Assembly: GCF_014302995.1 (NCBI RefSeq)
Contig: NZ_CP060295.1
Span: forward strand, 1,426,001 to 1,490,000
Length of the DNA stretch: 64,000 nucleotides
Direction: 5' to 3'
From: Variovorax sp. PAMC26660
Lineage (GTDB): Bacteria; Pseudomonadota; Gammaproteobacteria; Burkholderiales; Burkholderiaceae_C
Numbering within the stretch: position 1 is the first letter of the stretch; each line of letters opens with the position of its first letter. Below are positions 1 to 7,715 of this stretch, one piece after another. The notes below the pieces were generated by a model. The model saw only the letters and a list, made by a program, of their open reading frames with translations. It ran no database searches and had not been told where the DNA came from. Both the position numbers and the translations under genes were made by a program.

Positions 1-332
1 ATGGTTCCGTGGTCCAGCACCTCGTAGTCGTCCATGGCGGTGATGCCCCAGCTTGCCCAATCGCGATAGCGGCGCAGCTCGAAAGCCAGGTCTTCCTTAT
101 CGCCCGTCACCACAAGGTGAACTTCTCCGGGTTCGTCCATGAAGACTGCCGCGGCGTGCTGTGCACCCTTTACCAGGTCGAGCCCCATGCGGGCGAGGTC
201 GCCCAGCGAATCGTGCAGGTATGACACCGCGAAGTCCATGGGACCGGCATCGGCACGAAAGCTCAACGTGGCCCAGCCGGTGCCGCTCAGCACATAGCCG
301 ATCCGTTCATGGGTGCGTTCTTCTTCCAACAT
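1..332 (-). CDS. hypothetical protein of the slipin/RNA-repair operon (C-terminus beyond window)
   Basis: An open frame runs from an ATG at 332 off the left edge, giving at least 110 residues, acidic and soluble, beginning MLEEERTHERIGYV. It has no membrane segment or signal peptide and I do not recognise the family. It lies about 70 bp downstream of the slipin gene on the same strand and so probably belongs to the sigma-54 transcript that starts near 2080. In other genomes such operons continue into rtcB and rtcA, which would lie outside this window. The real-gene call rests on frame length, context and ordinary amino-acid composition. Confidence 0.7.
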   Translation of the reverse strand, partial: MLEEERTHERIGYVLSGTGWATLSFRADAGPMDFAVSYLHDSLGDLARMGLDLVKGAQHAAAVFMDEPGEVHLVVTGDKEDLAFELRRYRDWASWGITAMDDYEVLDHGT

Positions 333-399
333 TTTCTTCTTTCTTTGGAGTGACAACGACGATGCACGCGCATCGGGTCGTTGTCTCTTCTTTCATCAC

Positions 400-1551
400 T
401 CAAGGCGCGTTCGGCCGCAGCGTCACCAGCCCGTTGAGCACCTGGTCCAGACCGCCGATCACCGAGATCTTGTCGATCCGTTCCGCCACGCGCTCCAGCG
501 TCTCGAGTTCCTTCATGCGCAATGCGATGGGGCTTCCCTCCATCACCTTGGCGGTGTTCAGCAGCGAGCGCGTGGCCGCGGTTTCCTCGCGGCGGCGGAT
601 CACGTTGGCCTGGGCCGACTTCTCGGCCTCCACCACCTGGGCAAGGATGGTCTTCATCTCGCCGGGCAAGATGATGTCCTTCACGCCCACGCTTTCCAGC
701 GCTATGCCCGAACCCTGCAGCCGCTCACGCACCTGCGCCAGCACGGTCTGGTCGATGGCCGCCTTGTTCTCCAGCAGCGCATCGAGCGTCTGCTCGCCCA
801 CCGCGGCACGCAGACCGAACTGCAGTTCGCGGTACACATGCTCGGCCGGCTTCGGCATTTGTGCCATCGCCTGCCGCACGTCGACGAAGCGCCACACGGC
901 GGACAGGTTCAGCCGCAGCCCCACCTTGTCGCGGGTCAGGATTTCCTGTCCGCTCACTTCGGCGATCTGCGAACGCAGGTCCACGCAAGTCACCGCCACC
1001 TGACGGTTGAAGCGCCAGAAACCGTGGTTGCCCGGAGGCAGCAGTTCCTGCATCTGGCCCTGGAGCGTCAGCACGCCGGCATGGAACTCGGGCACCTGCA
1101 CCAGCAGCACGCCGTCGAGCCCCTGCACCGCACGCGGACGCAGGGCCACGCTCTGCAACTTCGCCAGCAACTCGGCCGGCAGACGCGCATCGGCCGCCAC
1201 ATCGATCACTTCGACGCGCTGCTCGCGCAGTCCACGCCAGTACAGTTTGCGCGTGGCAGGCGGCAGGATCTGCACCAGCACGCCGTCTTCGTGGCGCAGG
1301 CCGGCCTGGGTTTCGCCCAACGACACCTGCACGAACTCGCGCTCGACCAGTTCAGGTTCATGCGCCAGGAAGTAGTCGGCCAACTCGTGCTCGAACACCG
1401 GTTCGGCAAGCGAGAAGCGCTCCAGCTTGATGGTGTCGAAGCCCGAGAACACCCGGTGCTTTCCGGGGCCGAGCAGTTGCTCGAAGTCGTCATTGCGCAG
1501 CAGCAGCGCGCGTTCGTTCTTCTTGATCGTGATTTGATTGAAACCCAGCAT
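400..1551 (-). CDS. slipin family protein (stomatin/SPFH domain)
   Basis: This encodes a 383-residue SPFH-type protein. The N-terminal 90 or so residues (MLGFNQITIKKNERALLLRN) form a cytoplasmic-type cap. A Band-7/stomatin domain follows at roughly residues 100-320, with the LDLRSQ..VSGQEILT-type motif and a helical EAEKSAQANVIRRREETAATRS stretch typical of slipins. Slipins are membrane-associated scaffolds and are often encoded with rtcB and rtcR. No clear transmembrane helix is visible. I chose the ATG at 1551 because GGAAG lies 8 nt upstream; an in-frame GTG at 1566 would add five residues. The gene is downstream of a sigma-54 promoter and a long structured leader, and it diverges from rtcR. 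Confidence 0.88.
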   Translation of the reverse strand: MLGFNQITIKKNERALLLRNDDFEQLLGPGKHRVFSGFDTIKLERFSLAEPVFEHELADYFLAHEPELVEREFVQVSLGETQAGLRHEDGVLVQILPPATRKLYWRGLREQRVEVIDVAADARLPAELLAKLQSVALRPRAVQGLDGVLLVQVPEFHAGVLTLQGQMQELLPPGNHGFWRFNRQVAVTCVDLRSQIAEVSGQEILTRDKVGLRLNLSAVWRFVDVRQAMAQMPKPAEHVYRELQFGLRAAVGEQTLDALLENKAAIDQTVLAQVRERLQGSGIALESVGVKDIILPGEMKTILAQVVEAEKSAQANVIRRREETAATRSLLNTAKVMEGSPIALRMKELETLERVAERIDKISVIGGLDQVLNGLVTLRPNAP

Positions 1552-1689
1552 TTTCTTGACTTCCACTCGTTGTGCGGTTCGGTTGTTCGACTCGTTCGTT
1601 CATTCAATCCAGGCCCTCGAAGGGCAGGCGGCGGGCACTGCGGTGGGCCAGGGCTGTCGTGCAGCGGTCGCGCGGTTCGGTGGATGCCT

Positions 1690-1970
1690 GGCGTTGCCAC
1701 CTGGGCAACGCCGTCACTTCCCTCGCCGTCGATGACTGCACGCAGTTCCTTGCCGCACACACGGTGCGCAAGCCGCCTGCGCTTGGCACGGTGTCGCGCG
1801 CCGCAGGGCCTCTTTGCCCTGCGCCACACGCTCCGGTGTGCCGGGGCGGGGAGCTTTCGCTCCATCAGATGGCGGTGCAAGCACCGCCGGGGTTTTTCGC
1901 GGGAATCGAACCCGCAACGCCATGTGGTTAGCACGGTGCTCAACCATGAGCAAAACTGAATCAAGTTCAG
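1690..1970 (-). ncRNA. structured noncoding leader RNA of the slipin operon
   Basis: Between the sigma-54 promoter and the slipin start there is no convincing ORF, but the minus strand can form a series of strong hairpins. They are a 5-bp stem at 1956-1970, the tRNA-like fold at 1892-1956, an 8-bp perfect stem at 1871-1888, a GGAGC-GAAA-GCTCC GNRA hairpin at 1850-1863, CCGG-N4-CCGG at 1833-1844, a 7-bp stem with 6-nt loop at 1803-1822, and a 9-bp perfect stem with 5-nt loop at 1690-1712. Bacterial Y RNAs near rtc genes are known to carry tRNA-like modules, so a Y-RNA-like molecule is one possibility. No rsr (Ro60) gene is visible in the window. Transcript ends are inferred; the transcript may extend from about 2078 to the slipin mRNA. 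Confidence 0.6.
1892..1956 (-). tRNA. tRNA-like element (anticodon position AAC), probably not a translating tRNA
   Basis: On the minus strand a cloverleaf can be drawn. The D arm is GCTC-ATGGTT-GAGC (1951-1938). The anticodon arm is CCGTG-CTAACCA-CATGG (1936-1920), with U33 and AAC in the anticodon position. The variable loop has 4 nt, and the T arm is GCGGG-TTCGATT-CCCGC (1915-1899). The acceptor is degenerate: GTTTT pairs with AAAAC, only five pairs, linker positions 8-9 are missing, position 37 is C, and no CCA is encoded. It lies about 135 bp downstream of the sigma-54 promoter and upstream of slipin. I read it as a tRNA mimic or processed head of the operon RNA rather than a working tRNA-Val. 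A tRNA scanner might report it as a pseudo or undetermined tRNA. Confidence 0.6.
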
Positions 1971-2089
1971 TCGCCAGCCAGTTCAACCGCGGCATACCGC
2001 AAACCCAAGACAGGATCTGGTCTGCGGCACCGGCCCGCTTTCATGCGGGACCTGCGAGCGGATGAACTGCATCCGGACGGAATATCTAT

Positions 2090-2105
2090 TGCAGCAGGCG
2101 TGCCA
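2090..2105 (-). promoter_or_regulatory. sigma-54 (-24/-12) promoter of the slipin operon
   Basis: On the minus strand TGGCACGCCTGCTGCA matches the consensus TGGCACG-N4-TTGCA at all but one informative position, with exactly 10 nt between the -24 GG and the -12 GC. Transcription would start near 2078-2080 and run through the tRNA-like element into slipin. It sits 150 bp from the divergent rtcR gene, whose product is a sigma-54 activator, which is the arrangement expected for RtcR-controlled RNA-repair operons. Confidence 0.82.
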
Positions 2106-2207
2106 GCTCGTGCAATTTGCTTCCGAAATGCGTTTTCCGCAGCGCAAGTCATTGATGTGGTTGAGAAATTTCCTTTCTCCCCCGTGAGGCTCCGACTCTT
2201 CGATCTG

Positions 2208-2241
2208 CTAGTATTTCCAATATATTTAGAAATATAGCTAG
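2208..2241. promoter_or_regulatory. AT-rich imperfect inverted repeat in the rtcR promoter
   Basis: CTAGTATTTC (2208-2217) and GAAATATAGCTAG (2229-2241) form an imperfect inverted repeat in an unusually AT-rich patch 11 bp before the rtcR start. It contains TATATT (2221-2226), a possible -10 for rtcR. It could be an operator, or simply the promoter melting region. Confidence 0.4.
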
Positions 2242-2251
2242 TCTTTTATCC

Positions 2252-3859
2252 ATGAAACCTATCGTCGTCATCGGCTTCCTCGGCACCCAGCTCGATGCCG
2301 GCCAGGGCGCGGGCCGCTGGAACAAGTGGCGGCCCACCGTCTCGCTGGCCCAGCACGAAGACATGGTCGTCTCGCGCATGGAGCTGCTCTACACGCTGCG
2401 GCACAAGGCGCTGGCCGAGCTGGTCAAGGCCGACATCGTTTCTGTCTCGCCCGAGACCACCGTCAACCTGGTGCCCGTCGACCTTGCCGACCCGTGGGAC
2501 TTCGGTGAGGTCTACACGCGCCTGTACGACTGGGCCCGCGCCTACACCTTCGACACCGAGCGCGAGCAGTACTGGACGCACATCACCACCGGCACGCACG
2601 TCGCGCAGATCTGCATGTTCCTGTTGTCCGAATCGCGCGTGGTGCCCGGTGTGCTGGCGCAGACCTCGCCGCCCAAGCGGCAGCGCGAAGGCGAAGCCGG
2701 CAAGTGCACGCTGATCGACCTGGACCTGTCGCGCTACGACGTGATCGCGCGGCGTTTCGATGCGGAGCAGCGCGACGCGGTCGCCTTCCTCAAGAGCGGC
2801 ATTGCCACGCGCAACGCGCGCTTCAACGCCCTGATCGACGAGATCGAACGCGTGGCCGTGCGATCGCGCGCGCCCATCCTGCTGATCGGGCCAACCGGTG
2901 CGGGCAAGTCGTTCCTGGCGCGGCGCATGTTCGAGCTGAAGCAGGCGCGCCACCAGATGACCGGACCGTTCGTCGAAGTGAACTGCGCCACGCTGCGCGG
3001 CGACGGGGCCGCGTCTACGCTGTTCGGCCACAAGAAGGGTTCCTTCACCGGCGCGGCGAGCGACCGCCCCGGGCTGCTGCGCACAGCGCACCAGGGCGCG
3101 CTGTTCCTCGATGAAATCGGCGAGCTGGGCCTCGACGAACAAGCGATGCTGCTGAAAGCCATCGAAGAAAAGCGCTTCTTTCCCGTGGGCGCGGACAAGG
3201 AAGTGGCGAGCGATTTCCAGCTCATCGCTGGCACCAATCGCGATCTGCGCAGCGACGTGGCGCAGGGTCGCTTTCGCGAAGACCTGTTCGCGCGCATCAA
3301 CCTGTGGACCTACGACCTGCCCGGCCTTGCGCAGCGACCCGAAGACATCGAGCCCAACATCGACCACCTGCTGGCCATTCACGCGGCCGAGAACCACCGC
3401 GTGGTGCGCTTCAATGCCGAGGCGCGCGCGGCCTACCTGCGCTTTGCGCAAAGCGGCGAAGCGGTGTGGAGCGGCAACTTCCGCGACCTCTCGGCGAGCG
3501 TGACGCGGCTGGCCACGCTGGCGGACGGTGGACGCATTCCGGTGGCGCTGGTCGAGGCGGAAATTGCGCGGCTGCGGTGGCTGTGGAAGCACGCGGGTCC
3601 AGTCGCAGCGGCGAGCGATGGCGACATCGATCTGGACACGCTGCTCGGCGATGAACGCGCGGCCGCGCTCGACCTGTTCGACAGGCTGCAACTCGAAGCG
3701 GTGGCGCGCGTGTGCCGGCAATCGCGCAGCCTCTCCGATGCGGGGCGCAAACTCTTCCAGGCCTCGCGCGAGCAACGCAGCGTGGTGAACGATGCAGACC
3801 GCCTGCGCAAGTACCTGGCAAAGCACGGCATCGAATGGAGTCGCATCGCCAGCGCCTGA
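2252..3859 (+). CDS. rtcR: RtcR, sigma-54-dependent activator of RNA-repair genes
   Basis: This 535-residue protein has an N-terminal CARF-type regulatory domain (about 1-180, beginning MKPIVVIGFLGTQLDAG). A AAA+ domain follows, with Walker A GPTGAGKS at 213-220, the sigma-54 contact loop GSFTGA at 263-268 and Walker B LFLDEIGE. The C-terminus (about 470-525) is a helix-turn-helix. The CARF domain is known to sense RNA damage products in RtcR, after which the AAA+ domain remodels sigma-54 polymerase. The gene diverges from the slipin operon and its -24/-12 promoter. No clear Shine-Dalgarno precedes the ATG. The family assignment is very safe; the ligand is not visible from sequence. Confidence 0.96.
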   Translation: MKPIVVIGFLGTQLDAGQGAGRWNKWRPTVSLAQHEDMVVSRMELLYTLRHKALAELVKADIVSVSPETTVNLVPVDLADPWDFGEVYTRLYDWARAYTFDTEREQYWTHITTGTHVAQICMFLLSESRVVPGVLAQTSPPKRQREGEAGKCTLIDLDLSRYDVIARRFDAEQRDAVAFLKSGIATRNARFNALIDEIERVAVRSRAPILLIGPTGAGKSFLARRMFELKQARHQMTGPFVEVNCATLRGDGAASTLFGHKKGSFTGAASDRPGLLRTAHQGALFLDEIGELGLDEQAMLLKAIEEKRFFPVGADKEVASDFQLIAGTNRDLRSDVAQGRFREDLFARINLWTYDLPGLAQRPEDIEPNIDHLLAIHAAENHRVVRFNAEARAAYLRFAQSGEAVWSGNFRDLSASVTRLATLADGGRIPVALVEAEIARLRWLWKHAGPVAAASDGDIDLDTLLGDERAAALDLFDRLQLEAVARVCRQSRSLSDAGRKLFQASREQRSVVNDADRLRKYLAKHGIEWSRIASA

Positions 3860-3875
3860 GCTATCCTCCGCGCCG

Positions 3876-4403
3876 ATGGCCATCTCCGCATTCGCAGTCA
3901 AGGTCCCGGCAGCCGAATCGCTTGTGGGCGAGCTGCGCCGCCGGTATGACGCCACCGTGGCACTCGGCGTGCCGGCGCACATCACCGTGCTTGTTCCGTT
4001 CATGGACCCGGCGCTGATCACGCCAGATGTGCTGGCGCGCGCACAGCGCGCACTGGACCACACAGCTTCGTTCTCGTTTTCATTGAACAAGGTCGGTCGC
4101 TTTCCGGAAACGGCTTACCTTGCGCCAGAGCCGGCCGGGCCCTTCGTCGCGATGACATTGGCGCTGGCAGATGCCTTCCCCGGCTTCCCGCCGTACGAAG
4201 GTGCGTTCGCAGGCGTGATCCCGCATTTGTCCGTGGCGCATGGCCATGCGCTCGATGCGGATGCGGCGGCCATCGAATTGCAGGCACGACTTCTTGCGTC
4301 GGGCCCTGTGCATGCGACGTGCACAGAGGTCACGCTGATCGAAAACTCATCCGGCCGCTGGCAAGACCTGCATGTCTTCCAACTGCCCCAAGCCGACACC
4401 TGA
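3876..4403 (+). CDS. 2'-5' RNA ligase family protein (2H phosphoesterase)
   Basis: This encodes a 175-residue protein with the two H-x-T/S signatures of the 2H phosphoesterase fold: H35-I-T37 and H117-L-S119. That is the usual size and spacing for the ThpR/LigT group, which hydrolyses 2',3'-cyclic phosphodiester ends or joins 2'-5' links in RNA. The ATG at 3876, 16 bp after rtcR, starts the conserved sequence; the frame is open further upstream but that part overlaps rtcR and has no family character. Its position behind rtcR suggests work on RNA ends that RtcA/RtcB also handle. That link is inference. Confidence 0.85.
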   Translation: MAISAFAVKVPAAESLVGELRRRYDATVALGVPAHITVLVPFMDPALITPDVLARAQRALDHTASFSFSLNKVGRFPETAYLAPEPAGPFVAMTLALADAFPGFPPYEGAFAGVIPHLSVAHGHALDADAAAIELQARLLASGPVHATCTEVTLIENSSGRWQDLHVFQLPQADT

Positions 4404-4406
4404 CCC

Positions 4407-4736
4407 ATGCGCAACGTTCTCTTCATCTGCAGCCGCAACCAGTGGCGCAGCCCCACCGCCGAACAACTCTGGCGCCGGCATCCGCTGGTCTCGGCGCGCT
4501 CGGCCGGCACCAGTCCGAATGCACGGCACAGGGTGTCCTTCGACGACATCGAATGGGCCGACGTGATCCTCGTGATGGAAGAAAAGCACAAGTCGCGGCT
4601 GGTGGCCGAATTCACGCGCATGCTGGAAGGCAAGCCGATCCACGTGCTCGACATTCCGGACGAATACAAATACATGGACCCGGAGCTGATCGAAGAACTT
4701 GAACGCTCGGTCGGGTCCATCCTTGAAATTGACTGA
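4407..4736 (+). CDS. low-molecular-weight protein tyrosine phosphatase-like protein
   Basis: This 109-residue protein begins MRNVLFICSRNQWRSPTAEQ. The phosphatase loop C8-X5-R14-S15 is intact and the fold resembles LMW-PTPs, but it is shorter than the usual 150-160 residues. The general-acid loop is DIPDEYKYMDP instead of the classical DPY/W pattern. It starts 3 nt after the 2H phosphoesterase stop and precedes the exonuclease gene by 6 nt, so the three are probably co-transcribed. The substrate is unknown; given the neighbours, an RNA or nucleotide phosphate is possible. Confidence 0.82.
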   Translation: MRNVLFICSRNQWRSPTAEQLWRRHPLVSARSAGTSPNARHRVSFDDIEWADVILVMEEKHKSRLVAEFTRMLEGKPIHVLDIPDEYKYMDPELIEELERSVGSILEID

Positions 4737-4742
4737 CAACAC

Positions 4743-5312
4743 ATGACAGAAACCTACATCAGCACCGACGTCGAATCCGACGGCCCCATCCCCGGCCCGC
4801 ATTCGATGCTCAGCTTCGGCTCGGCCGCCTACACGGCGGACAAGCAACTCATCTCCACCTTCAGCGCCAACCTGCACACCCTGCCCGGTGCCGAAGCCGA
4901 CCCCAAGACCGCCGCCTGGTGGAAGACGCAACCCGAGGCCTGGGCCGCGTGTCGCTCGGACCTGCAGGACCCGGCGCATGCCATGAAGAGCTACGTGAGC
5001 TGGCTCAAGGGACTGCCCGGCCGGCCGGTGTTCGTGGCCTACCCCGCGGGCTTCGACTTCATGTTCGTCTACTGGTATCTCATCCGCTTCGCGGGTGAAA
5101 GCCCGTTCAGCCATTCGGCGCTCGACATGAAGTCGTTCGCAATGGCGATGCTGAAAATCGGCTACCGCGACAGCACCAAGCGCGCGATGCCGCGGCGCTG
5201 GTTCGACAAGCTGCCTCACACGCACGTGGCGCTGGACGACGCCATCGAACAAGGCGCGCTCTTTTGCAACATGCTCGCGGAGAACCGCGCTGCGAAAGAC
5301 CAGCAGCCATGA
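4743..5312 (+). CDS. DEDD-type 3'-5' exonuclease
   Basis: This 189-residue protein resembles the RNase T/oligoribonuclease-type exonuclease fold. Exo I is D9-x-E11 (STDVESDG). The Exo II region is GFDFMFVYW. Exo III is [11 protein letters not shown], giving the DEDDh set H-x-A-x-x-D. It probably removes nucleotides from RNA or DNA 3' ends. The gene lies 6 nt after the phosphatase gene and overlaps the next gene by ATGA, which marks it as part of an operon downstream of rtcR. I cannot tell RNA from DNA preference. Confidence 0.84.
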   Translation: MTETYISTDVESDGPIPGPHSMLSFGSAAYTADKQLISTFSANLHTLPGAEADPKTAAWWKTQPEAWAACRSDLQDPAHAMKSYVSWLKGLPGRPVFVAYPAGFDFMFVYWYLIRFAGESPFSHSALDMKSFAMAMLKIGYRDSTKRAMPRRWFDKLPHTHVALDDAIEQGALFCNMLAENRAAKDQQP

Positions 5313-6172
5313 CCACAGGCCACACAGTCCACCGTTGGTGCAGGCGCGCGCTGTGTACCGTGCCGCTCTTGCTGGCCGGCTGTGTGCAGTCGATGTTCTA
5401 TTACCCCGACAGCGTGCGCTACGAAACGCCCGACGTGCTGGGCCTTCGCTACGAACCGGTGCAATTCACCAGCGCCGACGGCACACGCCTGAGCGGCTGG
5501 TTTCTTCCCGCCACGGACCGCAAGAACCCGAAGGAGGCCAAGGGCACGGTGGTTCACTTCCACGGCAACGCGCAGAACATGAGCACGCACTGGCGCTTCG
5601 TGGCCTGGCTGCCGAAGCAGGACTACAACGTCTTCGTGTTCGACTACCGCGGCTATGGCGAATCCGAAGGCAAGCCGGAGCCCAAGGGCGTGTTCGAGGA
5701 TTCCAACGCCGCGTTGAACCACGTGCGCTCGCGCGGCGATGTCGACCCCGAGCGGCTGTTCGTCTTCGGGCAGAGCCTGGGCGGCACCAACGCCATTGCG
5801 GTCGTGGGCTCGGGCAACCGTGCGGGCGTGAAGGCCGTGGCCATCGAGTCGACCTTCTATTCGTACTCGGCGATTGCCAACGACAAGCTGTCGGGCGCCG
5901 GCTTGCTGGTCGGCGACACCTATGCGGCGTCGAAGTTCGTCGCCGCCATCTCGCCCATTCCGCTGCTGCTGATCCACGGCACGGCAGACAAGGTGATTCC
6001 GCCCACGCATTCGCAGCGCCTGCTGGCCGATGCGCGCGAGCCCAAGCGTCTGATCGAAGTACCGGGCGCAGGCCACCTCGAGCCGATGACGGCGCAGAGG
6101 TTCGGCCACACCTACCGGCAGGCACTGACGGACTTCTTTGAAGCCTCGATGCGCCCTGCCCCGCAACAATGA
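5309..6172 (+). CDS. alpha/beta hydrolase, predicted lipoprotein
   Basis: This 287-residue hydrolase starts at the ATG overlapping the exonuclease stop (ATGA). A short signal segment ends in the lipobox LLAGC, so it is probably a lipid-anchored periplasmic enzyme. The nucleophile elbow is GQSLGG (Ser about 156). The acid is probably in [10 protein letters not shown] and the histidine in GAGHLEPM. It matches the serine aminopeptidase/S33-like or BEM46-type hydrolases. An upstream in-frame start at 5264 would destroy the signal peptide and is unlikely. The substrate cannot be assigned. Confidence 0.85.
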   Translation: MTTGHTVHRWCRRALCTVPLLLAGCVQSMFYYPDSVRYETPDVLGLRYEPVQFTSADGTRLSGWFLPATDRKNPKEAKGTVVHFHGNAQNMSTHWRFVAWLPKQDYNVFVFDYRGYGESEGKPEPKGVFEDSNAALNHVRSRGDVDPERLFVFGQSLGGTNAIAVVGSGNRAGVKAVAIESTFYSYSAIANDKLSGAGLLVGDTYAASKFVAAISPIPLLLIHGTADKVIPPTHSQRLLADAREPKRLIEVPGAGHLEPMTAQRFGHTYRQALTDFFEASMRPAPQQ

Positions 6173-7131
6173 CGGCAATGAAGCACTTCGACGAAGCCAC
6201 CACGCGCGCGCCACTGAATTTCGACCGGCTCGTGCCCGCGCTGCGCGAAGCCTTCGCGGCCGAGGCACAGGTGCCGCCGCGCCATGTGCACAGCATCGAG
6301 ACGGGGGGCACCGACCCAAGCGGCAAGGGCACGGTGCTCATCATGCCGGCGTGGAGCGACGCGGGCTTTCTCGGCATCAAGACCATCAACATCTTTCCCG
6401 GCAACAGTGCGCGCGGCCTGCCCGGCCTGCATGCGACCTACGTGCTGTACGACGCGCGCACCGGCGTGCCGCTGGCGATGATGGACGGCAACGAGATCAC
6501 CGCGCGCCGCACCGCCGCCGCTTCGGCGCTCGGCGCGTCGTTTCTTGCACGCAAGGATGCGCGCCGCCTGCTGGTGCTGGGCACCGGCCGCATCGCGCGC
6601 ATGCTGCCGGCCGCGCATGCGAGCGTGCGCCCCATCGACGAGCTGTGGGTGTGGAACCACCGCATCGAAGGCGCCGAGGCACTGGCCGCGCAATGGCGCG
6701 CCGAAGGCTGGAATGCACAGGCCGCCGCCGACCTCGAAACCGCCGTGCGCGACCACGCCGACATCGTGAGTTGCGCCACGCTGGCCACCGCGCCATTGGT
6801 GCGCGGCGAATGGCTCGCACCGGGCTCGCACCTTGACCTGATCGGCAGCTTCACGCCCGCGATGCGCGAGGCCGATGTTCAGTGCTTTGCGGGGGCACGC
6901 ACTTATGTCGACACGAACGAGGCGTTGCAAAAATCGGGCGACCTGCTCGATGCGATAGCAGCCGGCACGCTGCACGCGCAAGACGTTCAGGGCACGCTGG
7001 CCGAGCTGTGCCGCGGCGAGCGCGCGGGTCGCGCGAGCGATGAAGAACGCACCGTGTTCAAGGCGGTTGGAAGCGCGCTCGAAGACCTGACGGCCGCCAC
7101 GCTGGTGTGGAAAAACGCGGCTCCAACCTGA
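6169..7131 (+). CDS. ornithine cyclodeaminase / mu-crystallin family dehydrogenase
   Basis: This 320-residue protein has a dinucleotide-binding segment RLLVLGTGRIARMLPAA and the family motif ITARRTAAASALGA upstream of it. The family covers ornithine cyclodeaminase, delta-1-pyrroline-2-carboxylate reductase and alanine dehydrogenase (archaeal type). The sequence alone does not separate these; reductase activity on cyclic imino acids is most common in proteobacterial members. The start ATGA overlaps the hydrolase stop, so it ends the rtcR-side gene run. A second ATG at 6178 is an alternative start. Confidence 0.88.
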   Translation: MTAMKHFDEATTRAPLNFDRLVPALREAFAAEAQVPPRHVHSIETGGTDPSGKGTVLIMPAWSDAGFLGIKTINIFPGNSARGLPGLHATYVLYDARTGVPLAMMDGNEITARRTAAASALGASFLARKDARRLLVLGTGRIARMLPAAHASVRPIDELWVWNHRIEGAEALAAQWRAEGWNAQAAADLETAVRDHADIVSCATLATAPLVRGEWLAPGSHLDLIGSFTPAMREADVQCFAGARTYVDTNEALQKSGDLLDAIAAGTLHAQDVQGTLAELCRGERAGRASDEERTVFKAVGSALEDLTAATLVWKNAAPT

Positions 7132-7257
7132 GCATGGCCGGCGCCGCTCGCGCGCCTCTTGAGGGTTAGTCCCAATCGTTGTTTCACCTAGGCAACCCGA
7201 TTTACAGGTCATGCACAGGGGAAACTCGACGCATGGCGCCCGCCACCGAAAAGCGGC

Positions 7258-7302
7258 CCTGGTTTGTTCATGGCACGGAACTTGAAAGCCACGAACCAGG
7301 AA
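7258..7302. promoter_or_regulatory. inverted repeat enclosing a sigma-54-like element
   Basis: CCTGGTTTGT and ACGAACCAGG (9 of 10 complementary) flank TGGCACG-GAAC-TTGA at 7271-7285, a -24 box with perfect consensus but a -12 box ending GA instead of GC. It lies 120-140 bp before the small gene at 7402. The loss of the -12 C argues against a strong sigma-54 promoter. The rest of the 7132-7401 gap holds nothing else I recognise. Confidence 0.3.
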
Positions 7303-7401
7303 CCGACTTCCGGCGAGAGGCGCATACGTCATACGGCGGATAGCGCTGCTCCCCAGACTGCCAGTAACCTGCAAACGCGATGAATACCGAGGGCCAGCCG
7401 C

Positions 7402-7674
7402 ATGCTCACCATCCTTCAAAAAGCCAGCATCCTCAGCAAAGTGGGATTCGACGTACCGGCCCGTCCGGACGACGATCTCTCGACCAATGCCGTCACCGGC
7501 TCGTCCGTGAAACCCGAGGGCATTTCGCAGAAGGCGCATGACTGGGCCAAGGCCATCGAAACCCTGTACGTGGCCTACGTCGCGACCCGTGCCGCCAAGA
7601 GCCTGCGAGACGCCGAGGAAGTACGGCAAACCGCGATGCTGCAGCGGCTTTCGTCCCAGGCCTACGCCGCCTGA
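7402..7674 (+). CDS. hypothetical protein, 90 residues
   Basis: A small soluble protein beginning MLTILQKASILSKVGFDVPARPDDD, with a C-terminal amphipathic helix (residues 50-88) rich in alanine, arginine and glutamate. It has no signal peptide, no transmembrane segment and no recognised domain. A GAGGG-type ribosome site lies about 10 nt upstream. It is isolated between the ornithine-cyclodeaminase-type gene and the convergent methyltransferase gene. It is probably a real lineage-restricted gene, but function is unknown. Confidence 0.55.
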   Translation: MLTILQKASILSKVGFDVPARPDDDLSTNAVTGSSVKPEGISQKAHDWAKAIETLYVAYVATRAAKSLRDAEEVRQTAMLQRLSSQAYAA

Positions 7675-7715
7675 AACCTTCTTTGCTGTGGCCGCCCTGC
7701 GGCGGCGAGTGAGCG

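Noticed and set aside
1892..1956. Reading the element as an ordinary tRNA-Val(AAC)
   Set aside because: Only five acceptor pairs, missing positions 8-9, C37 and no CCA; the location in a sigma-54 operon leader also argues against a housekeeping tRNA.
1206..1964. 252-residue minus-strand ORF overlapping slipin and the leader RNA
   Set aside because: It crosses the slipin gene in another frame and runs through the hairpins; composition is arginine/cysteine/serine-rich shadow sequence.
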